NCBI GenBank assembly: GCA_046160485.1
Contig: JBJXGV010000002.1
Span: 235,380-299,379 of the forward strand
Reading direction: 5' to 3'
DNA length: 64,000 nt
DNA from: JBJXGV01 sp046160485
GTDB lineage: Bacteria; Orphanbacterota; Orphanbacteria; JBJXGV01
Position numbers and translations under genes: made by a program. The notes under the pieces are model-generated. The model was not told the origin of the DNA and did not search any database. It saw only the letters and a list, made by a program, of their open reading frames with translations. The stretch's first letter is position 1. Every line of letters begins with the position of its first letter. Of this stretch, positions 42,101 to 51,082 are shown piece after piece.

Positions 42101-42640
42101 ATGAAGATCGAGTCGTTGAGAGACCTCTATCTGCACGAGCTCGGTGACATGTACAGCGCCGAGAAGCAAATCGTAAAGGCACTACCGAAGATGGTTAAGG
42201 CCGCATCGTCGGACGATCTGAAGAAAGCGCTCAAGGGCCATCTCGCCACGACGATGAAACACGTCGAGCGTCTCGAGAAGATCCTCGGCAAGGGTGGCGC
42301 GTCGCGAACGAAGAAGTGCAAGGGGATGGAGGGCATACTCGAGGAAGGCGCGGAATTCTTGAGCGAAGATTGCGACCCGAATGTGCTCGACGCCGGGATC
42401 ATCGCCGCGGCGCAACGAGTCGAGCACTACGAGATCGCTGGTTACGGAACGCTTTGCGCTTACGCCAGAGTGTTGGACGAGGCGCAGAACCTCAAGCTGC
42501 TCTCCGCGTCGTTGCAGGAGGAGAACGATTCCGATCGGGCGCTTTCCAGCATTGCCGAAGGTTGCGTGAACGATCTTGCGGCAGCGGCAGTCGAAGAGGT
42601 CGATGAAAGCGAGACGAGTCAAGCGTACACATCCCGATGA
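42101..42640 (+). CDS. DUF892 (YciE/YciF-like) ferritin-like protein
   Basis: This 179-residue protein has the family start 'SLRDLYLHELGDMYSAEKQI'. A four-helix ferritin-like layout follows, with carboxylate/His positions in 'GHLATTMKHVERLE', 'AAAQRVEHYEIAGYGTL' and 'LLSASLQEENDSD'. YciE/YciF proteins are stress-induced and may bind a di-metal centre. GAAGGAG lies upstream of the ATG. It is expressed from what looks like a strong sigma-54 promoter at 42006. Confidence 0.92.
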   Translation: MKIESLRDLYLHELGDMYSAEKQIVKALPKMVKAASSDDLKKALKGHLATTMKHVERLEKILGKGGASRTKKCKGMEGILEEGAEFLSEDCDPNVLDAGIIAAAQRVEHYEIAGYGTLCAYARVLDEAQNLKLLSASLQEENDSDRALSSIAEGCVNDLAAAAVEEVDESETSQAYTSR

Positions 42641-42963
42641 GTCAGGGCTGAGAGCACGATCCGCGTAGGACTCGGAGTCACGTGTTGTACAACGCCACAA
42701 GCCGGCGAGTCAGGCCCCCAACGAACGGTCCTAGCCGAAGTCGCGGATTCACTCGGAAAGGCGAAGGATCGAAGGTGTCTGGCTCGCCGTTGACACGTCC
42801 CGGCAATGGCCCGACGTCGGCTTGAGCACACCTGGCGTTCGCGATCGAACGATTCGATCCTCGCAGGTCAGCGACGATTCGGCGCCCGGCGTACGCTCTC
42901 AGAGAAATGCGCCGCGCTCGTTCGAGCGCGGCGCGCCGTATCCGCTTCGGTGACGCGTGTGTA
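42641..42963. other. Intergenic gap with minus-strand terminator hairpin
   Basis: No coding region is supported in this 323 nt between two convergent stops. At 42909-42934 GCGCCGCGCTC and GAGCGCGGCGC form a perfect stem around GTTC. Reading on the minus strand it follows the gene at 42964 by about 30 nt and continues into ATTTCTCT, so it is that gene's likely terminator. The rest shows no pattern I recognise. Confidence 0.6.
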
Positions 42964-43557
42964 CTACCGCAGATAGAACAAAAGCCCCGCATTGATCGTC
43001 CACGCGTCCGAGTCGACTTCGCCGATCGCATCGGGGATTTCGGAGAACTCGTGATCGATGAATTGCCAACGGACATCGCCCGTGAGGCTGACGGCAGGCG
43101 CGAGTGGGGCCTCGAAGCCGGCGCCGACGTGATACCCGAAGTCATCCGACGTCTGGTCGTCGATGTTCAGCTCGGAAGGAAAATCAAGCGTTGTCTTGTA
43201 CCAGCCGACGCCCGCGAGCCCGTAGAGCATCGGCAGCGGATACACGAGCAAGCTCGCCGTGATCGGCCACGACTTCAGGTCGATATCGCCGGCGAGATCT
43301 TCGTTCCGATAGTCGACGGCGCCTTCGATCGCCATCGCGGAACCGCGCAGCCGAGCCATGACGCCGCCCATGTGGGTCACTTCGTCGGTGCTGTTGTTGT
43401 TCACGTACGCGTAGCGTCCGCCGACGCCCAAGCCCGAGCTCTTGTGCGACGCACCGCTCCCGCGTTCCCCATCGTCCGCGCTCTGGACTGTTGGAGCGAC
43501 GGCGGCGGTGGCAATGATGGCGCTCGTGAACGCGATGGCGAGAAAGGTTCGTTTCAT
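42964..43557 (-). CDS. Outer-membrane beta-barrel-like protein
   Basis: This 197-residue protein starts at ATG 43555-43557, with AAAAGGAGA upstream. The signal peptide ends 'VAPTVQSAD'. Strands of alternating polarity ('GLGVGGRYAYVNN', 'AMAIEGAVDYR', 'LLVYPLPMLYGLAGVGWYKT', 'FGYHVGAGFEAPL') and a final 'TINAGLLFYLR' resemble OmpA/OmpW-size barrels. Function unknown. A candidate sigma-54 promoter lies 127 nt upstream, and its terminator hairpin is at 42909. Confidence 0.8.
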   Translation of the reverse strand: MKRTFLAIAFTSAIIATAAVAPTVQSADDGERGSGASHKSSGLGVGGRYAYVNNNSTDEVTHMGGVMARLRGSAMAIEGAVDYRNEDLAGDIDLKSWPITASLLVYPLPMLYGLAGVGWYKTTLDFPSELNIDDQTSDDFGYHVGAGFEAPLAPAVSLTGDVRWQFIDHEFSEIPDAIGEVDSDAWTINAGLLFYLR

Positions 43558-43683
43558 CGGATTCTCCTTTTCGTGGGTAACGGAAAGCGGGCAGCCGCTG
43601 CGGGGGCGGATCACGTCCGTCGCGGCAGGAACGGCGGCGGGCGTGATTGCGGACAGATGCGTGCCCGACGTGATGGACATCAA

Positions 43684-43698
43684 GCAAGTCGAAGGCCA
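43684..43698 (-). promoter_or_regulatory. Sigma-54 promoter candidate for beta-barrel gene
   Basis: On the minus strand TGGCCTTCGACTTGC has both TGGC and TTGC with GG-N10-GC spacing. The leader would be about 115 nt. Confidence 0.5.
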
Positions 43699-43844
43699 GG
43701 GTGTGCTAGGCTGACCCGGCCCGCGGGCTAAGCGAAGGCGCGGCGACGGTTTCACGCAAGGAAACGATCGGCGATGCCGATGACCTTCGACGACGCCATG
43801 AACAAAAGGACGAGCAGAATGAACAACTGCGTATCGAGGCGCGG

Positions 43845-44639
43845 GTGATGTCGCACGCGTCTGGCGCCGCTCGCGCGGATTCGCAATTCACGCCGACCGG
43901 GATTCTCGCGTGGGACACGAACGTCTCGCCGTCGCAGATCGGCCGCGGGAAATCGGTTTCGTTCGTCTACCCGGCGTACAACGAAGAGGAGAGCATCGCG
44001 CTCGCTGTCCGGCGCGCGCGCGAGGCCGCGGAACTCGTGAGCCTCGACGAGTTCGAGATCATCGTCGTCGACGACGGAAGCGCGGACGGGACGTGGAAGG
44101 TGCTCGAGGATCTGCGCGCGACCGAACCGAATCTGCGGCCGATACGGCACGAGCGAAACCAGGGCTACGCCGCGGCGCTTCGCACAGGATTCACGTCCGC
44201 GCGCTTGCCGCTTGTTTTCTATTCGGACTCCGACAATCAGTTCGATCTCCGCGAGATTCGCTACTTGCTCCCGCTCACCGAGACGCACGACATTGTCACC
44301 GGATTCCGGATCTACCGCTTCGACCCGCTGTCGCGGCTCGTTCTCTCGTGGGGATTCAACCTTCTCGTACGGATCATCTTTCGCATTCCCGTCCGCGACA
44401 TCGATTGCGCGTTCAAGTTTTTCCGGCGCGGCGTGTTCGAGAAGGTGACGATCGAATCGCAACGATTCTTCGTCGACACCGAGATTCTCGCGAAGGCGAA
44501 GGCGCTCGGCATGACGATGACGGAGATCGGCGTGCGGCATTATCCGCGGCTTGCCGGGCGCTCGACCGTGCGGCCGAGCCACATCTTTTACACGCTGGGC
44601 GAACTCGCGAAGATCTGGCGGAAGATCTACCTCCCCTGA
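43845..44639 (+). CDS. GT2 family glycosyltransferase (polyprenyl-phosphate sugar synthase-like)
   Basis: This is a 264-residue GT-A enzyme with 'SFVYPAYNEEESIALAVRRA' (about 38-57), 'EIIVVDDGSADGTWKVLEDL', 'RHERNQGYAAALRTGF' and the DxD-type 'FYSDSDNQFD'. It continues with 'DIDCAFKFFRRGVFEKV', as in dolichyl/undecaprenyl-phosphate mannose or glucose synthases. It lacks a membrane domain. It would load a sugar from a nucleotide donor onto a polyprenyl phosphate, the donor used by GT-C enzymes like those downstream. GTG 43845 and ATG 43848 are both possible starts. Confidence 0.92.
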   Translation: MMSHASGAARADSQFTPTGILAWDTNVSPSQIGRGKSVSFVYPAYNEEESIALAVRRAREAAELVSLDEFEIIVVDDGSADGTWKVLEDLRATEPNLRPIRHERNQGYAAALRTGFTSARLPLVFYSDSDNQFDLREIRYLLPLTETHDIVTGFRIYRFDPLSRLVLSWGFNLLVRIIFRIPVRDIDCAFKFFRRGVFEKVTIESQRFFVDTEILAKAKALGMTMTEIGVRHYPRLAGRSTVRPSHIFYTLGELAKIWRKIYLP

Positions 44640-44703
44640 AGCGCCGCGCGATGAGCACGCTTTGCTGTTGCCAAGACGTGCGCGCTGTCGTCCCATCCCA
44701 CCC

Positions 44704-47160
44704 ATGATGCGATCCGCGCGCGAACTCTTGCCGGCCGGAATTCTCTTAGCGCTCGTGATCGCGTTTTTCGCGCCGTCGCTCTTCTCGCACTACACCGAAG
44801 TGCCGTGGGATGAGCGGACGTTCGAGCCGTGGGGGAGCGCGTCCGCGTCGCTCGGCGAGGCGCCGCCGCGCGCTGGGCTCACCGCCGATGCGCTCGTCTC
44901 GTATTATCCGCGCCGCGTCGCGCTGCATGATGCGCTGCGCGAAGCGCGGCTCCCGCTCTGGAGCCCGGCGAGTTTCTGCGGCGCGCCGTTCGTCGCGAAC
45001 TTCCAGTCGGGCGCGTTCTATCCGCCGAACTGGTTGCTCGCGCCGCTCGCTCCCGCGCGCGCGATGGGCGTGTTCGTCGCGCTGCACGTTTTTCTTCTCG
45101 GATGCGGCGCGCTTCTCTTCCTGCGCGAGATCGGCGTGTCGCGCGCAGCCGCGGTGGCGGGTGCGATCGCGGCGTCGTGGAACGGGTTCGTCGTGTTGCG
45201 CATCGCGCACCCGACGGCGATCGCGACGCTCGCGTGGATACCGCTGCTCTTCTTTTTCGCTCGGCGCGTCGTCGCGCCCGCCGCGGCACGCGCGCGCGGC
45301 TCGTGGAGTGTCGCGGGGCTTGCCGTGTCGTGGGCGCTCGCGATTCTCGCCGGGTTTCCTCCGATTCTCGTCTACGCCGGGTATTCGGTCGCGGCGTTCG
45401 TTGTCTTTATGGCGTTGAGCGTGCGGCGCGAGTCGCGCGGCGCGCGCGGGACGTGGATGCGTCCCGCGTTCGTCGCGGTCGCGGCGCTGGTGTGCGGCAC
45501 GGGGCTGGCGGCGCCGCAGCTTCTCGCGACCTCGGAGCTCGCTCGGTTCTCCGATCGTGCGGAGATCTCCTACGATTCGGTGCTTTCGAGCGCGCTGCAC
45601 CCCGCGCTCGGACTGCGCCTCGTCGCGCCCGCGCTGTTCGGCGAGCCGGTCACGGGAGACGACCTCTCGCGCCACTTCGCACGCGGCGACGGCCATTACT
45701 CGCAGGGATTTCTCACGTCGGGCTGTTACCTCGGCGTCGTCGTCATTGCGCTCGCAATCGCGGGCGCAACGGATCGACGACGTGAAGCGCGTTTCCTTGC
45801 GGTGCTCGCGTGTGCCGGGCTTCTCCTCGCATTCGGGTCGCCGCTCTTACGTGTTTTCTGGGGAGTCGTGCCGGGTTTCCGAATCGCGCGGATCGACCGC
45901 GCGATCGCGCTGACGTCAACCGCGGTCGCGCTGCTCGCGGGGATCGGCGTCGATCGCCTCGCTGCGTCGCCGCCGCTCCGCAAGCGCGTGGCGCTCGCGT
46001 GCGCCGCGGTCGCCGCCGTGTTCGTGGCGCTCATCGCGATCAACATGTTTGGCGGCGTCGATCTCGTTTCGCTGCTCGCTCCGAGCGCCGCGTCGGGGCC
46101 GCAGACCTCGCGTGTTTCGCTCGCGCTTTTGCGGCCGCTTCTCGGCGCGCTTGCGCTCGCGCTGGCCATCGCGATCGCGGCGGCGCCTCGCGCGCGCGCA
46201 CCGCTCGCGCTTCTCTGCGTTCCGCTGCTTCTCGTCGATCTCGGATCTTTCGCAACGCGCTACCACGCGCCGCGCGATACACGCGGTTTTCTGCGCGAGA
46301 CGCCAGGGATCGAATTCTTACGCGAGCGCACGGTTGCCGATCGCGCCGCGGGCGGAGGAGCGCCGCGCATCATTCGCTTCGGAGAGGACGCGCTCTCGCT
46401 TTTGCCGCCGAATCTGCCGGGCCTTTTCGGTCTCGAAGATGTTCAGGGATACAACGCGCTCGAGATGGGTTACTTCATGCGGTACGTCGGCGCGATCGAG
46501 GAGAGCGCCCGGCGCGATCGGCGACTCGTCCCGTTTCGGCGGCGCGAGTCGCTCGAGTCGCCCCTGTTTCGCCTCCTCGCCTCGCCGCTCGTCGTCTCGA
46601 CCGCGCCGCTCGCGGGGCGCCCGCCGATCTACACGGGCAGCGATTTCACCGTGACGGAAGTGCCATCGCTGCCGCGCGCGTTTCTCGTTCATCACGCGGT
46701 GCGCATCGATTCACTCGCGGAGGCGACGGCGACGCTCGCGCGCGGGGATATCGATCCGCGTCTTACGGCCATCGTCATGGGCGCGGCGGTCGACGATCTC
46801 GGCTTGGACGTCGAACCGCACGGCCAGGAGATCGGCGAAACGGTGACGTGGCTCGACTCGCGGCCTGAAGAGCTGCGACTGCGCGTGACGGCGAACGCGC
46901 GGGCGTTGCTCACGCTTTCCGAGGTGTGGTACCCAGGATGGAAAGCGTTCGTCGACGGCGCGGCCGCGCCGCTTCTGCGCATCAACGGCGTTTTTCGCGC
47001 AGTCGTCGTGCCGCTCGGCACTCACGAGGTTCGCCTTGTCTACTCTCCCGCGTTCGTCTCGCGCGGCGCGTTCGCGGCGGCGTTCTCGGCGGCGGTTCTG
47101 CTCGCCGTGTGTTTGACGGCCGCGCGCACGCGCGTTGCGCGCGAAGGATCGGCTCGATAG
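44704..47160 (+). CDS. YfhO-like polytopic membrane protein, copy 1 (GT-C type)
   Basis: This 818-residue protein has about a dozen membrane helices. The first loop has 'LVSYYPRRVALHDALREARL' and 'PLWSPASFCGAPFVANFQSG', the YfhO/GT-C luminal loop. The C-terminus has the family's beta domain 'LSEVWYPGWKAFVDGAAAP' and 'VVPLGTHEVRLVYSP'. ATG 44704 gives a natural N-terminal helix; no strong Shine-Dalgarno is seen. Members are thought to transfer sugars from polyprenyl phosphates to envelope polymers; the acceptor is not known. The stop shares its last base with the GTG of the next, paralogous gene. Confidence 0.85.
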   Translation: MMRSARELLPAGILLALVIAFFAPSLFSHYTEVPWDERTFEPWGSASASLGEAPPRAGLTADALVSYYPRRVALHDALREARLPLWSPASFCGAPFVANFQSGAFYPPNWLLAPLAPARAMGVFVALHVFLLGCGALLFLREIGVSRAAAVAGAIAASWNGFVVLRIAHPTAIATLAWIPLLFFFARRVVAPAAARARGSWSVAGLAVSWALAILAGFPPILVYAGYSVAAFVVFMALSVRRESRGARGTWMRPAFVAVAALVCGTGLAAPQLLATSELARFSDRAEISYDSVLSSALHPALGLRLVAPALFGEPVTGDDLSRHFARGDGHYSQGFLTSGCYLGVVVIALAIAGATDRRREARFLAVLACAGLLLAFGSPLLRVFWGVVPGFRIARIDRAIALTSTAVALLAGIGVDRLAASPPLRKRVALACAAVAAVFVALIAINMFGGVDLVSLLAPSAASGPQTSRVSLALLRPLLGALALALAIAIAAAPRARAPLALLCVPLLLVDLGSFATRYHAPRDTRGFLRETPGIEFLRERTVADRAAGGGAPRIIRFGEDALSLLPPNLPGLFGLEDVQGYNALEMGYFMRYVGAIEESARRDRRLVPFRRRESLESPLFRLLASPLVVSTAPLAGRPPIYTGSDFTVTEVPSLPRAFLVHHAVRIDSLAEATATLARGDIDPRLTAIVMGAAVDDLGLDVEPHGQEIGETVTWLDSRPEELRLRVTANARALLTLSEVWYPGWKAFVDGAAAPLLRINGVFRAVVVPLGTHEVRLVYSPAFVSRGAFAAAFSAAVLLAVCLTAARTRVAREGSAR

Positions 47161-49280
47161 TGCGCATCACAGGCCGGCCCGCCTTTCGCGATGCGATTCC
47201 GATGCTTGCGCTCGCGCTTCTTGCGCTCTGTTTCTTCCATAAGGTGATTCTCGGCGACGAGGTCGCGATCACGGATTCGTATGCGCGCTACTACCCGTGG
47301 CGGTCGGTCGCGCCCGATTCGCTCGTGAACCGGCCCGCGTGGAACACCGACAACATCGAGGCGTACTACCCGCGACGCGCGTTCGCGACGCGCCGGATCG
47401 GCGAACGCGACTTCCCGCTCTGGGAGCCGTACACCGCGGGCGGCACACCGTTCTTCGCGGACCCGCAGGCCGCGCTGTTCTATCCGCCGAACTGGCCGCT
47501 CTTCCTCGGCGATCCCGGTCGCGGCATGGGGTGGTTTCTCTTTCTTCACTTCGGATGGGCGGGGCTCGGCATGTATCTCTTCCTGCGTCGCATCGGCGTC
47601 GGGCGCGCGAGCGCGCTCTTCGGCGGGGCCGCGTTCATGCTCAACGGTTTCTTCGTCACACGCACGGGACACCCGACGGTCGTCGCTTCATCGTCGTGGC
47701 TGCCGTGGGTCTTGCTCGCGCTCGATCGATTTTGGGGAACGCCGAGCGCCCGGCGCGCCATCCTCGTCGCGCTGCCGCTTGCGCTCTCGTTTCTCGCCGG
47801 ATTCCCGCAGGCGTTTCTCTTCATCGCCTACCTCGTCGCCGCGCTCGTGATCGCACGCATGCTCGCGACGCGCGGTGCGCCGCGTCTGCGCACCGCTCTT
47901 CTCGTGCCGCTCTTCGCGTTCGGTTTCGCCGCGGTGCAGCTCTTGCCGACCGCGGAACTGATCGGCGAGTCGAGCCGCGAACGCTGGAGCTACGAGACGC
48001 TTCTTTCGTCGGCGCACCATCCGGCGATGCTCATTCGCGCGATCCTCCCCGAATACTTCGGCAGCCCGCTCGACGGATCGCTGCGCACAGGGGAGTTCTC
48101 GCGCGGCGACGGCTACTTCGTTCAGAGCTACATCGCGACGCAGAACTACGCGGGGCTCGCGCCGCTTCTTCTTGCGGTCGCGGGGCTCTTCTTCGCGCGC
48201 GGGGCGTGGCGGCGGCGGCTCGCGTTGATCGCCGCAATTTCGCTGCTCCTCGTCTACGGCACGCCGCTTCTTCGCCTCTATCGCCTGCTTCCGGGGTTCG
48301 ACGTTTCGCGCGTCGATCGAGCGATTCTTCTCTACATGTTCGCCGTCGCCGCGCTCGCCGCGTTCGGCCTGTCGGAAATCGCGCGCCGCGCGGGACGGCG
48401 TCTTGGCATCGTCGTCGTCGTGGTCGCGCTCGGGGCGCTCGTCGCCGATCTGTATCCGTATGGCATGCGCTACAACGTTTCTCATCCGCGCCAGGCGCTC
48501 CCATGGGACTACTGGGAGATTCACTATCTCGACAAGGATCACGATCACGCACGATTCGCCCGCGCCGGAGAGTTCGGCGCGTCCATTTATCCCGGGAGTG
48601 TTTCCGCGCCGCTCAACATTCCCGACGTGCAGGGGATGAACGACCTGCCGCTTGCGCGTTGGCAGGAGTTGTTCGAGACGATCGAGCCGGGTGTTTACGC
48701 GCGCAGACGTCTCGGGCCGTTGCGCGGCCCAACCAGCTTTCAATCTCCGCTGCTCGATCTCGTCGGCGTGCGGCGGCTTCTCTTCCTCGCCCCGCGGCAG
48801 AACAAGATGGGAATACGAATCGTCGAGAGGCCGGCGGCGTTGGGGCGCGCGTTCGTCGTGCCCCGTTACGAGGTGATTGCCGATCGCGATACGCGGCTTG
48901 CGCGACTTTCGCGCGCCGATTTCGATCCGCGCGCCGTCGTCATTCTCGAGGAGACCCCGCGCGATTGGATCGTCGGCGAGGGGACGGCGACGATTCATCG
49001 TTACGAGGCCGAATGGATCGAAGTGGATGTCGACGGAAGCGGAGGCGGGCTCGTGCTCGCCGATAACTGGTACCCGGGCTGGACCGCGACGATCGACGGG
49101 CAAGAGGCGCCGATCGCGATCGGGAATCACGCGCTTCGCGTCGTCCCGCTGCCCGCCGGGCGCCATCGCGTGGCGTTTCATTTCCGGCCTCGCTCGCTCG
49201 CCGTGGGGGGCGCGATCTCGCTCTGCGCGTGCGCGGCGGCTCTCGTCATCGCGTTCGCGAGCCGGCCGCGCCGCGGTTAG
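47160..49280 (+). CDS. YfhO-like polytopic membrane protein, copy 2 (GT-C type)
   Basis: This 706-residue paralogue of the preceding protein starts at GTG 47160, overlapping the previous stop by 1 nt; ATG 47202 is a shorter option. It shares 'TDNIEAYYPRRAFATRRIGE', 'PLWEPYTAGGTPFFADPQA', 'LFYPPNWPLFLG' and the C-terminal 'ADNWYPGWTATIDGQEAPI' and 'VVPLPAGRHRVAFHF'. It also has 10-12 membrane helices. Tandem YfhO genes suggest two related transfer steps in one glycan or glycoprotein pathway. Confidence 0.85.
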   Translation: MRITGRPAFRDAIPMLALALLALCFFHKVILGDEVAITDSYARYYPWRSVAPDSLVNRPAWNTDNIEAYYPRRAFATRRIGERDFPLWEPYTAGGTPFFADPQAALFYPPNWPLFLGDPGRGMGWFLFLHFGWAGLGMYLFLRRIGVGRASALFGGAAFMLNGFFVTRTGHPTVVASSSWLPWVLLALDRFWGTPSARRAILVALPLALSFLAGFPQAFLFIAYLVAALVIARMLATRGAPRLRTALLVPLFAFGFAAVQLLPTAELIGESSRERWSYETLLSSAHHPAMLIRAILPEYFGSPLDGSLRTGEFSRGDGYFVQSYIATQNYAGLAPLLLAVAGLFFARGAWRRRLALIAAISLLLVYGTPLLRLYRLLPGFDVSRVDRAILLYMFAVAALAAFGLSEIARRAGRRLGIVVVVVALGALVADLYPYGMRYNVSHPRQALPWDYWEIHYLDKDHDHARFARAGEFGASIYPGSVSAPLNIPDVQGMNDLPLARWQELFETIEPGVYARRRLGPLRGPTSFQSPLLDLVGVRRLLFLAPRQNKMGIRIVERPAALGRAFVVPRYEVIADRDTRLARLSRADFDPRAVVILEETPRDWIVGEGTATIHRYEAEWIEVDVDGSGGGLVLADNWYPGWTATIDGQEAPIAIGNHALRVVPLPAGRHRVAFHFRPRSLAVGGAISLCACAAALVIAFASRPRRG

Positions 49281-49390
49281 CGCTCCGCGCGCGCGATCTT
49301 GCGCCTTGTGGGCGCTGCGCCGCGCGGGCTATCCTCATCCGCTCGAAGAGGCTCACAGGGCGCGCGTATCGTGCCGAAAACTAGAGGATC

Positions 49391-51082
49391 ATGCCGACCG
49401 CAAACGGAAAGTCTCCGCGCCGCGTCCTGGTCATCGGACTCGACGGCGCCACGTTCGATCTTCTGCGGCCGTGGGCTGCGCAAGGGAAACTGCCGCATAT
49501 TCGGCGCCTTCTCGAGCGCGGCGCGAACGGGCCGCTTCGCTCCGTTTTCCCGCCGGTAACCGCGCCCGCGTGGGTTTCGTTTCAGACGGGAAAGAATCCC
49601 GGCAAACACGGCGTCTTCGAATTCTTGCAGCACGACGAGTCCTCGTTCGAACTCGTGCCGGTCAACGCGACGATGCGCGACGGTCTTACGATCTGGGATC
49701 TGCTGACGCGCGCGGGCAAGAAAGTCGCGATCCTCGGCGTGCCCGTGACGTACCCGCCGAAGCCGGTCAACGGCATCCAGATTTGCGGCTTTCTCGCGCC
49801 GCGCGGTTCGCGCGACTTCACCTATCCCGTCGAGTTGCTCGGCGAAATCGAGTCGCGCTTCGGCCCGTTTCCGCTCTATCACTCCGAGGTCTACGCGCCG
49901 GGCCGCGTCGACGACGTGCTCGACGAGGCGTTTCATCATCTGCGCTACAAGCGGAAGCTCGATCTGGCGCTTCTCGCGGAGCGCGAGTGGGATTTCGCCG
50001 TCGCGTACTTCGAAGGCGGCGACCGGCTGCAGCATGAGTTGTGGCATCTCATGGAGCCGTCGCACGCGATGCACAAGCCGAAGGAATCCGAGGCGCATCT
50101 CGGCCGGCTCATCGAGTTCTATCAGGAGATGGACGCGACCGTCGGTGATCTCGTCGCGCTCGCGGGCGACGACACCGCGGTACTCGTGATGTCCGATCAC
50201 GGCTTCGGTCCGATTCACAAGTACCTCAACTTCAACGTGTGGCTTCTCGAGCAGGGGCTCCTCTCGCTCCGCAGCGATCCGATGTCGCTCGTGAAGCGCG
50301 CTCTCTTCTCGCTCGGGATCACGCCCTCGCTCGGCTACAAGCTCTCGATGGCGCTCGGATTCGCGAAGCAGCGGCTCAAGAAGGGCGTGACCGCGCGTTC
50401 GTCGACGTTCGCGCTCGTGAACAAGGTTTTCCTTTCGCTGGCGAACATCGACTGGTCGAAGACGCGCGCGTTTTCGCGCGGCAACTACGGACAGATTTTC
50501 GTGAACCTCAAGGGGCGCGAGCCCTACGGCTCCGTGAATCCGGGGCGCGAATACGAAGCGACGGTTGCGGAGATCATCGAGCGGCTGCGCGCGGTGAAGG
50601 ACCCGCGAACGGGCGAGACGCTCATCGGCGAGATCTACCGCAAGGAGGAGATCTACAGCGGCCCGCACGTGCCGCGCATGCCCGACGTCGTCTTCATTCC
50701 GCGCGACATGTCGAACAAGGCGATCGGAATTGTCGACTTCACGACGCGCCGCTTCATCGAAGCGACATTCGGCAACTCGGGCGACCACCGCATGGACGGC
50801 ATCTTCATCGCGGGCGGCCCGCCGTTCATCGCGGCCGAGAACGCCGAGAAGCTTTCGCTCATCGACCTCACACCAACGATTCTTCATCTTCTCGGCATGC
50901 CGGTTCCGAGCGACATGGATGGGCGCGTGCTCGAGGAGCTGCTCGACCCGGCGTGGCGCGCCGCGCATCCCATCGTCGTCGGCGAACCGGCGATCGAGAA
51001 GGCGGGAAAGAAGCTGAATCTCTCGGAGGAGGATCGCGAAGAGATCCGGAATCGCCTCCGGGGGATGGGCTATGTCAGCTGA
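49391..51082 (+). CDS. Alkaline phosphatase superfamily phosphodiesterase/transferase
   Basis: This 563-residue enzyme has 'VLVIGLDGATFDLL' (metal ligand Asp18), 'PPVTAPAWVSFQTGKNPGKH' (nucleophile candidate Thr57), 'VLVMSDHGFG' (Asp269, His270) and 'GDHRMDG' (His466). This is the two-metal site of type I phosphodiesterase/nucleotide pyrophosphatase-like AP enzymes. No signal peptide or membrane anchor is evident, so it may act in the cytoplasm or at the membrane face. Embedded among GT-C genes, it may trim or transfer phospho-substituents on lipid-linked glycans (inference). It overlaps the next gene by 11 nt. Confidence 0.9.
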   Translation: MPTANGKSPRRVLVIGLDGATFDLLRPWAAQGKLPHIRRLLERGANGPLRSVFPPVTAPAWVSFQTGKNPGKHGVFEFLQHDESSFELVPVNATMRDGLTIWDLLTRAGKKVAILGVPVTYPPKPVNGIQICGFLAPRGSRDFTYPVELLGEIESRFGPFPLYHSEVYAPGRVDDVLDEAFHHLRYKRKLDLALLAEREWDFAVAYFEGGDRLQHELWHLMEPSHAMHKPKESEAHLGRLIEFYQEMDATVGDLVALAGDDTAVLVMSDHGFGPIHKYLNFNVWLLEQGLLSLRSDPMSLVKRALFSLGITPSLGYKLSMALGFAKQRLKKGVTARSSTFALVNKVFLSLANIDWSKTRAFSRGNYGQIFVNLKGREPYGSVNPGREYEATVAEIIERLRAVKDPRTGETLIGEIYRKEEIYSGPHVPRMPDVVFIPRDMSNKAIGIVDFTTRRFIEATFGNSGDHRMDGIFIAGGPPFIAAENAEKLSLIDLTPTILHLLGMPVPSDMDGRVLEELLDPAWRAAHPIVVGEPAIEKAGKKLNLSEEDREEIRNRLRGMGYVS

